A DNA stretch of 28,184 bases from an uncultured Verrucomicrobiota bacterium (GTDB lineage Bacteria; Verrucomicrobiota; Verrucomicrobiia; Chthoniobacterales; SZAS-18). Under the pieces are notes generated by a model. It ran no database searches, was not told the origin of the DNA, and saw nothing but the letters and a program-made list of their open reading frames with translations. Of the stretch, positions 23,621 to 28,184 are shown one piece after another (position 1 is the stretch's first letter; each line of letters opens with the position of its first letter). The position numbers and the translations under genes were made by a program. The stretch spans positions 3,818-32,001 of the forward strand of contig CALMOL010000055.1 in NCBI GenBank assembly GCA_937871685.1. Reading direction: 5' to 3'.

Positions 23621-23655
23621 AAAAAAAAGGCGGCTCGACGCTAGTCGGCCGCCTT
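23621..23655 (-). terminator. Rho-independent terminator after rplS
   Basis: Read on the minus strand, AAGGCGGC (23655-23648) pairs with GCCGCCTT (23634-23627). An inner CGAC/GTCG stem with one bulged base and a 4-base loop extends the hairpin. A run of U (complement of the A tract 23621-23628) follows at once. It lies 24 bases after the rplS stop and before the rnhB start. Confidence 0.9.
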
Positions 23656-23678
23656 GAAAACTTCTTCTTGCCGTGCGC

Positions 23679-24128
23679 TCAGGTCGCCTCCGCGATCAGG
23701 TCAGCAGCGGACTTCTTGGCCTTTTTCCCCGCAGCAACCTTCTCCTTCTTGGCCTTCTTGTCCGCGGCGGTCACAGCCACCGGCTTCTTCTTTTCGCGCA
23801 CGAGGAGCGCATCGCGCCCAGTGCGGCCGCGCAGATAGTTCAGCTTAGCGCGACGCGGTGCGCCCTCGCGCTCGACCTCGATGCGAGCGATGCGCGGCGA
23901 ATGGATCGGGAACACGCGCTCCACGCCCTCGCCGTAGGAGATGCGGCGCACGGTGAAAGTGGCGTTGATCTTGGAATGACGCCGCGCGATCACCACGCCG
24001 GCAAAAATCTGCACGCGCTCCTTCTCGCCCTCGACCACGCGCGTGTGCACGCGCACGGTATCGCCCACGTTGAAAGTGTCGCGGTCGGCTTTGACCTGCT
24101 CCTGGTTGATCTTGTCGAGGAGGTTCAT
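23679..24128 (-). CDS. rplS: 50S ribosomal protein L19
   Basis: A 149-residue ribosomal protein placed at the 30S-50S interface. The N-terminus MNLLDKINQEQVKADRDTF is followed by the conserved NVGDTVRVHTRVVEGEKERVQ, GVVIARR, FTVRRISYGEGVERVFPIHSP, IARIEVEREG and RRAKLNYLRGRTGRDA; these are successive family motifs. Typical L19 is ~115 residues; here ~30 more follow, rich in Lys and Ala (AADKKAKKEKVAAGKKAKK). The ATG at 24128 is exactly where the family begins, although the frame stays open upstream to 24440. The intergenic 24129-24310 must hold divergent promoters for this gene and the L,D-transpeptidase gene. Confidence 0.97.
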   Translation of the reverse strand: MNLLDKINQEQVKADRDTFNVGDTVRVHTRVVEGEKERVQIFAGVVIARRHSKINATFTVRRISYGEGVERVFPIHSPRIARIEVEREGAPRRAKLNYLRGRTGRDALLVREKKKPVAVTAADKKAKKEKVAAGKKAKKSAADLIAEAT

Positions 24129-24310
24129 GGCGGCGGGAATCGTGTGATCTTGGAAAACGGCGCGCAATCCCGCGGGCGGGACGCGCAAAGGGGCGGAAGC
24201 TGTCCGCCGGATCGGCCCCCGACGCAAGGAATTTCTGGGCGGCGACGGCCTCACGGCTTTGCAGCTGGGGGTTTCGAGGCTATGCATCCGTCCGTCGTTT
24301 TTCTCGATCC

Positions 24311-25525
24311 ATGACCCGTCTTCGCCTCGTCGTCCTTGCCGCTGTTGTTCTCGCCCCCACCCTGGTCCCAGCCGCTGAGACGCCTGCCGAGAAGAAGCCG
24401 GGCTTCCTTGGCCGAATGTTTGGACGCCGGGCCGCGGCACCCGTGGCCAAGCCCGCCGCTCCGGCGGCCACGGCTCCCGCCGCCGCGCCGAAGAAGGAAA
24501 AGAAGGTCGGCGGCCAAAAAAAGCCCGCGCCGGGGGCCGCTCGCGCCGAGAAGCGTCCCGCCGGCAACCCGCCGCGTGACGCCGTCGCGCGCGTGCAGGT
24601 CTTTCTTGATCGCCAGCAGTTCGCGCCCGGCAAGGTGGACGGCGCGTGGTCCGAGTTTTCCCGCCGCGCCTGGGACCGCTGGCAGCGCGCGCAGGGTCTG
24701 CCGCCGTCCGATCCCTTCCGCAATCCGCCGCCCGCTCTCGCCGACCAAGGCGAGCCCTACGCCAGCTACACGGTCACGGACGCCGACGCGAAGGAGATCG
24801 GCGCCATCCCCGGCTCGATGACCGAGCAGTCTAAGCAGAAGGCGATGCCCTACACCACGCTGGCCGAGATGATGGCGGAGCGCTTCCACACCTCGGCGGA
24901 CTTCCTGCGCCGCATCAATTCCGGCGTGGACTTCGGCAAGCTCGCGCCGGGCACGTCCTTCCGCGCGCCAAACGTCGCCGCGTTCGATCTTCCCGCCTTG
25001 CGCGCTGATCGCAAGCGCGCCACCGACGAGGCGATCGAGCGGCGCAAGGCTGTCGCCGTCCAGCCCGGTGTCTCCGGCCCTGCGCCCAGCGCGTCGGAGC
25101 CTGCTCCCGCCGGGGGGCCGCGCTACCAGCTCCGCGTGTTCGAGGCCGAGAAGTTCCTCGAGATCTACGAAGCCGGGAAGATGGTCGCCGCGTTCCCGGT
25201 CACGCCCGGCAGCGCCACGCTGCCCACGCCCAAGGGTAACTGGGTGGTGCGCTCAAAGGTTTATTTCCCCGAGTTCCGCTGGGACAAGGCCATGCTCAAC
25301 ACCGGCAAGCGCTCGAAGGAATTCCACCAGATCCCGCCGGGGCCAAACAACCCCGTGGGTGTCTTGTGGATGGGCCTCTCGAAGGACGGCATCGGCCTCC
25401 ACGGCACGAACAATCCCGACACCATCGGCCGCGCCGGCTCGCACGGCTGCGTGCGCCTCGCCAATTGGGACGCCGTGCGCGTGGCCCAGTTCGTCGAGAA
25501 GGGCACGAAGGTGACGGTGGAGTGA
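24311..25525 (+). CDS. Secreted L,D-transpeptidase (YkuD domain)
   Basis: A 404-residue envelope protein that would make 3-3 peptidoglycan cross-links or attach proteins to peptidoglycan. It has a signal peptide (MTRLRLVVLAAVVLAPTLVPAAE), then a Lys/Ala/Pro-rich linker (residues ~25-90), a peptidoglycan-binding-like helical segment (ARVQVFLDRQQFAPGKVDGAWS, abbreviated here; ~93-130) and a LysM-like stretch (YTTLAEMMAERFHTSADFL). The catalytic YkuD domain is at ~255-404: H364 in LHGTNN and S377-H-G-C380-V-R-L carry the catalytic His and Cys. LPTPKGNWVV is the substrate-entry strand. The ATG is the only Met before the signal peptide. It diverges from rplS and stands alone. Confidence 0.94.
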   Translation: MTRLRLVVLAAVVLAPTLVPAAETPAEKKPGFLGRMFGRRAAAPVAKPAAPAATAPAAAPKKEKKVGGQKKPAPGAARAEKRPAGNPPRDAVARVQVFLDRQQFAPGKVDGAWSEFSRRAWDRWQRAQGLPPSDPFRNPPPALADQGEPYASYTVTDADAKEIGAIPGSMTEQSKQKAMPYTTLAEMMAERFHTSADFLRRINSGVDFGKLAPGTSFRAPNVAAFDLPALRADRKRATDEAIERRKAVAVQPGVSGPAPSASEPAPAGGPRYQLRVFEAEKFLEIYEAGKMVAAFPVTPGSATLPTPKGNWVVRSKVYFPEFRWDKAMLNTGKRSKEFHQIPPGPNNPVGVLWMGLSKDGIGLHGTNNPDTIGRAGSHGCVRLANWDAVRVAQFVEKGTKVTVE

Positions 25526-25538
25526 GGGCACTCCCATC

Positions 25539-25576
25539 GGTCATATAGGTCGTATAGGACATATACGTCCTATGCA
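25539..25576. repeat. AT-rich palindromic short repeat
   Basis: Thirteen bases after the L,D-transpeptidase stop, a strikingly AT-rich patch in GC-rich DNA carries short related units (ATATAGGTCGTATAGGAC and ATATACGTCCTAT). It includes a perfect 7-base inverted repeat, ATAGGAC (25554-25560) and GTCCTAT (25567-25573), with a 6-base loop. It has no U-tract, so it is not a classical terminator, although it could form a hairpin at the transcript end. Confidence 0.7.
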
Positions 25577-25725
25577 ACGGAGCCGGCGCGCCGCTGTCAC
25601 AGCCGCGCCCCGCGGCACGGCTGCCCCGGGAAATTCCCCGCAACTTCCTTGGGCTGCGCCGCTTTAACGCGCTGCCCCTCCGCTGCTGCGCCACCCGCCG
25701 GCGCTCCCCTTCCCCTTCGCGCGCC

Positions 25726-28184
25726 ATGCTTTTCCCCGCCTTCGCCCGCCGCCTGTTTCTCTGCGCCGCGCTTTTCCTTTCCGCTGCTTCCTTCGCCGCC
25801 GCGGCCACCGAGGCGATCAATCTTTCCACCCGCCTGCGCGTCGAGACCGGCGACAACGTCGCCATCGGCGGCTTCGTCATCCAGGGCACCGTCGGCAAGC
25901 GCGTGCTCATTCGTGCGCTCGGCCCCTCCCTCACGGCGGCCGGCGTGGCCGGCACCCTCGCGAATCCCGCTATCGAACTGCGCGATTCCACCGGCACGCT
26001 CGTCGCTTTCAACGACCAGTGGAAGACCACGCAGCAGGCGGAGATCCAAGCCACCGGCCGCGCCCCATCCAACGACAACGAGGCCGCGATCGTTGCCACG
26101 CTCCCACCCGGTGCCTACACCGCCATCGTGCGCGGCGCGGATGGTGGCGTCGGCGTGGCGCTCGTCGAGGTCTATGACCTCGATCCCACCGCCGCCTCCT
26201 CGCTCATCAACCTGTCCACCCGCGGCGCCGTCCGCACCGGCGACAACGTGATGATCGGGGGCTTCGTGGTGAGCGGCACCGGCGCGAAGAAAATGCTCCT
26301 GCGCGTGCTCGGCCCCTCCATCGCGGCCGCCGTGCCCGGCACCCTTTCCGATCCCGTCCTCGAGCTGCGCGACTCGGCCGGCGCCCTCCTCGCCTCGAAC
26401 GACTCGTGGAAGGCCACGCAGCAGGCCGACATCACCGCCACCAGCCGCGCGCCCGGCGACGACCGCGAGCCGGCTCTCCTCGTCTCTCTCGCCCCCGGCG
26501 TCTACACCGCCATCGTGCGCGGCGCGGGCTCCGCGCAGGGCGTGGCACTCGTCGAGATGTATGACTTGGAGCCGGCCACGCCCGCCCCCGCGCCGACCCA
26601 GCTCTACCTCGCCAATCTCCGCCCGGCCGCGGGCGTCACCTCGACCGGCTCCGGCACCTCCGCGCTCTCGCTCGCGGCCGATGGCCTCTCGGCCGTCATC
26701 TCCCTCGACTACTCAAACCTCACCTCCGCCGTCACTTCCTCGCACCTCGAGGACCGCAACGGTGTCAACCTCTTCGACTTCGCGCCCCCCACCCGGCGCC
26801 CCGACGGCACTTGGCTGTGGACCTTCGGCCCGGTCGGCCCTTACTCCGCCGCCGACATCCTCAATCTCATCCGCACTGGCCAGGTCGTGGTGCGCGTTTA
26901 CACGGTGAACAATCCCTCCGGCGAAATCGTCGGCGGCTTCTCCGCGGCCAACGGCTCGCAGACCTTCACGCCGCCGCCCGCCGCGCCGGCGGCCCCGACC
27001 ACGCCGGCAGATGACAACGACGCCGTGCGCTTCCTCGCCCAGGCCACCTTCGGCCCCACCGCGGCCGACGTGGCCGCCGTGCGCCAGGGCACCTACGCCG
27101 CGTGGCTCGACCAGCAGATGGCCAAGCCCGCCACCGCGGCGATGCCCTACATCGACGCGAACTACGACACCTCCACGACCAACGGCATCTGGGTGCAATA
27201 CGCGTTCTGGCGCAACGCCGTCACCGCCCCGGACCAACTCCGGCAGCGCGTGGCCTACGCGCTCTCGCAGATCCTCGTGGTTTCGGCCGATTCCCAGGGC
27301 CTGAACAACAATCCCTACGGCCTCGGCGTCTATTACGATCTCCTCGCCAACGACGCCTTCGCCAACTTCCGCCAGGTCCTCGACGACGTGACGCTCAACC
27401 CCGGGATGGGCCTGTTCCTCGACATGCTCGGGAACAACAAGGCCAACCCGACGACCGGCACCAACCCGAACGAGAACTACGCGCGCGAGGTTCTCCAGCT
27501 TTTCTCCATCGGCGTCTTCAAGCAGTATCCCGACGGCTCGCTCCAGCTCGATTCCCGCGGCCTGCCCATCGCCACCTACAACCAGGCCACCATCACCGGC
27601 TTCGCGCGCGTGTTCACCGGCTGGGGCTACGGCGCCGGCGTGGGCCAGGCGCGCCTGCGCGTGCCGATGGTGGTGAATCCCGCGCAGCACGAGCCCGGCG
27701 ACAAGGTCCTGCTCGACGGCTTCACCCTCCCCGCCACCGCCACCGCCACCACGGCCACCGCGCAGGCCGACCTCAAGGCGGCGCTCGATCAGATCTTCGA
27801 CCACCCAAACGTCGGCCCCTTCCTCGCGTTGCGCCTCATCCAGCGCCTCACCGTGGCCAACCCCTCGCCGGGCTACCTCTACCGCGTCGCCAGCGTGTTC
27901 AACAACAACGGTGCCGGCGTCCGCGGCGACCTGCGCGCCATGGTCCGCGCGATCCTGCTCGACTACGAGGCGCGCTCCACAGCCGTCCTCGGCTTCCAGG
28001 GCGCCGGCAAGCTGCGCGAGCCCGTGCTGCGCCTTTCGCACCTGCTGCGCCAGACCGGCGCCGCCGCCCCCTCCGGCCACTTCAAGCTCTACCTCACCGA
28101 CAACCCGCTCGGCCAGACCCCCCTGCGCGCGCCTACCGTCTTCAACTTCTACACGCCCGAATACATCCCGCCGGGCGCCATCTC
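25726..28184 (+). CDS. Secreted DUF1800 family protein (3' end outside window)
   Basis: An open frame of 819 codons from ATG 25726 runs off the window. It has a signal peptide (ARRLFLCAALFLSAASFAAA), then two similar ~125-residue beta domains (residues ~31-150 and ~161-283), each starting INLSTR and containing RALGPS or RVLGPS and YTAIVRGA. Next is a CHRD-like region (~285-415, LYLANLRPAAGVTSTGSG to NPSGEIVGGF). The DUF1800 domain starts near residue 429: DAVRFLAQATFGPTAADVA, LRQRVAYALSQILVVS, NPNENYAREVLQLFSIGVF, TGFARVFTGW and FNFYTPEYIPPGAI. In Verrucomicrobiota and Planctomycetota such proteins are secreted, of unknown biochemistry, and usually followed by a DUF1501 gene, which would be expected just beyond the window. 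Confidence 0.93.
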   Translation, partial: MLFPAFARRLFLCAALFLSAASFAAAATEAINLSTRLRVETGDNVAIGGFVIQGTVGKRVLIRALGPSLTAAGVAGTLANPAIELRDSTGTLVAFNDQWKTTQQAEIQATGRAPSNDNEAAIVATLPPGAYTAIVRGADGGVGVALVEVYDLDPTAASSLINLSTRGAVRTGDNVMIGGFVVSGTGAKKMLLRVLGPSIAAAVPGTLSDPVLELRDSAGALLASNDSWKATQQADITATSRAPGDDREPALLVSLAPGVYTAIVRGAGSAQGVALVEMYDLEPATPAPAPTQLYLANLRPAAGVTSTGSGTSALSLAADGLSAVISLDYSNLTSAVTSSHLEDRNGVNLFDFAPPTRRPDGTWLWTFGPVGPYSAADILNLIRTGQVVVRVYTVNNPSGEIVGGFSAANGSQTFTPPPAAPAAPTTPADDNDAVRFLAQATFGPTAADVAAVRQGTYAAWLDQQMAKPATAAMPYIDANYDTSTTNGIWVQYAFWRNAVTAPDQLRQRVAYALSQILVVSADSQGLNNNPYGLGVYYDLLANDAFANFRQVLDDVTLNPGMGLFLDMLGNNKANPTTGTNPNENYAREVLQLFSIGVFKQYPDGSLQLDSRGLPIATYNQATITGFARVFTGWGYGAGVGQARLRVPMVVNPAQHEPGDKVLLDGFTLPATATATTATAQADLKAALDQIFDHPNVGPFLALRLIQRLTVANPSPGYLYRVASVFNNNGAGVRGDLRAMVRAILLDYEARSTAVLGFQGAGKLREPVLRLSHLLRQTGAAAPSGHFKLYLTDNPLGQTPLRAPTVFNFYTPEYIPPGAI
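25816..26572 (+). repeat. Tandem domain duplication within the DUF1800 gene
   Basis: Two homologous coding units begin with INLSTR, at 25816 and 26206, i.e. 390 bases (130 codons) apart. Each runs to a YDLD or YDLE end (~26179 and ~26572). The protein match is strong throughout and the DNA is clearly diverged, so the duplication is old rather than recent. Confidence 0.88.

Noticed and set aside
26713..28080. 455-codon open frame on the minus strand
   Set aside because: It is antisense to the DUF1800 gene, with a Gly/Val/Ala-rich translation and no motif; the plus-strand frame is open throughout and has clear domains.
1..28184. tRNA, rRNA, CRISPR arrays, insertion sequences, integrases
   Set aside because: No cloverleaf, regularly spaced repeat-spacer pattern, transposase motif or terminal inverted repeats with target duplication was seen on either strand.

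Overview
This is a GC-rich bacterial chromosomal fragment, most likely from the Verrucomicrobiota and possibly an Opitutaceae-like member. That placement is an inference from the DUF1800 secreted protein with duplicated N-terminal domains, the Lys/Ala-rich tail on ribosomal protein L19 and the overall base composition; there is no rRNA to confirm it. About 22.5 kb is a surface-polysaccharide (O-antigen or exopolysaccharide) locus. The rest is a conserved housekeeping block and two cell-envelope genes.

Region 1 (1-5555) is a tightly packed glycosyltransferase operon: the end of a coiled-coil protein, a GT9 heptosyltransferase-like gene broken by an in-frame amber codon at 843-845, a GT4 enzyme with an extra C-terminal beta-rich domain, a GT2 enzyme and a second GT4 enzyme. 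Two junctions are 4-base ATGA overlaps. Region 2 (5766-11829) holds an extended SDR sugar-nucleotide epimerase/dehydratase and two large, divergently transcribed, polytopic membrane proteins that look like distant GT-C paralogues.

Region 3 (11977-18305) is the most informative part: rfbF, rfbG and rfbH make CDP-4-keto-3,6-dideoxyglucose. They are followed by a thiamine-diphosphate enzyme in the position expected for YerE, which adds a two-carbon branch, and by a GtrB-like membrane-anchored GT2. Together they suggest a yersiniose-like branched 3,6-dideoxyhexose. The E3 reductase normally partnered with RfbH is not in the window. Region 4 (18691-22510) has UDP-galactopyranose mutase (glf, galactofuranose supply), a GT2 whose reading frame runs into a decayed membrane-protein gene, that pseudogene (two nonsense codons, at least three frame changes), and a last GT2.

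Region 5 (22527-24128, minus strand) is rplS, a rho-independent terminator, rnhB and yraN. It converges on the polysaccharide locus with only 16 bases between the stops. Region 6 (24311-28184) has an L,D-transpeptidase, a short palindromic AT-rich repeat and the 5' part of a secreted DUF1800 protein that runs off the window.

Every intact coding sequence whose end is visible stops with TGA. TAG and TAA stops occur only inside broken reading frames. No tRNA, rRNA, CRISPR array, transposase or Wzx/Wzy/ABC export gene was recognised.
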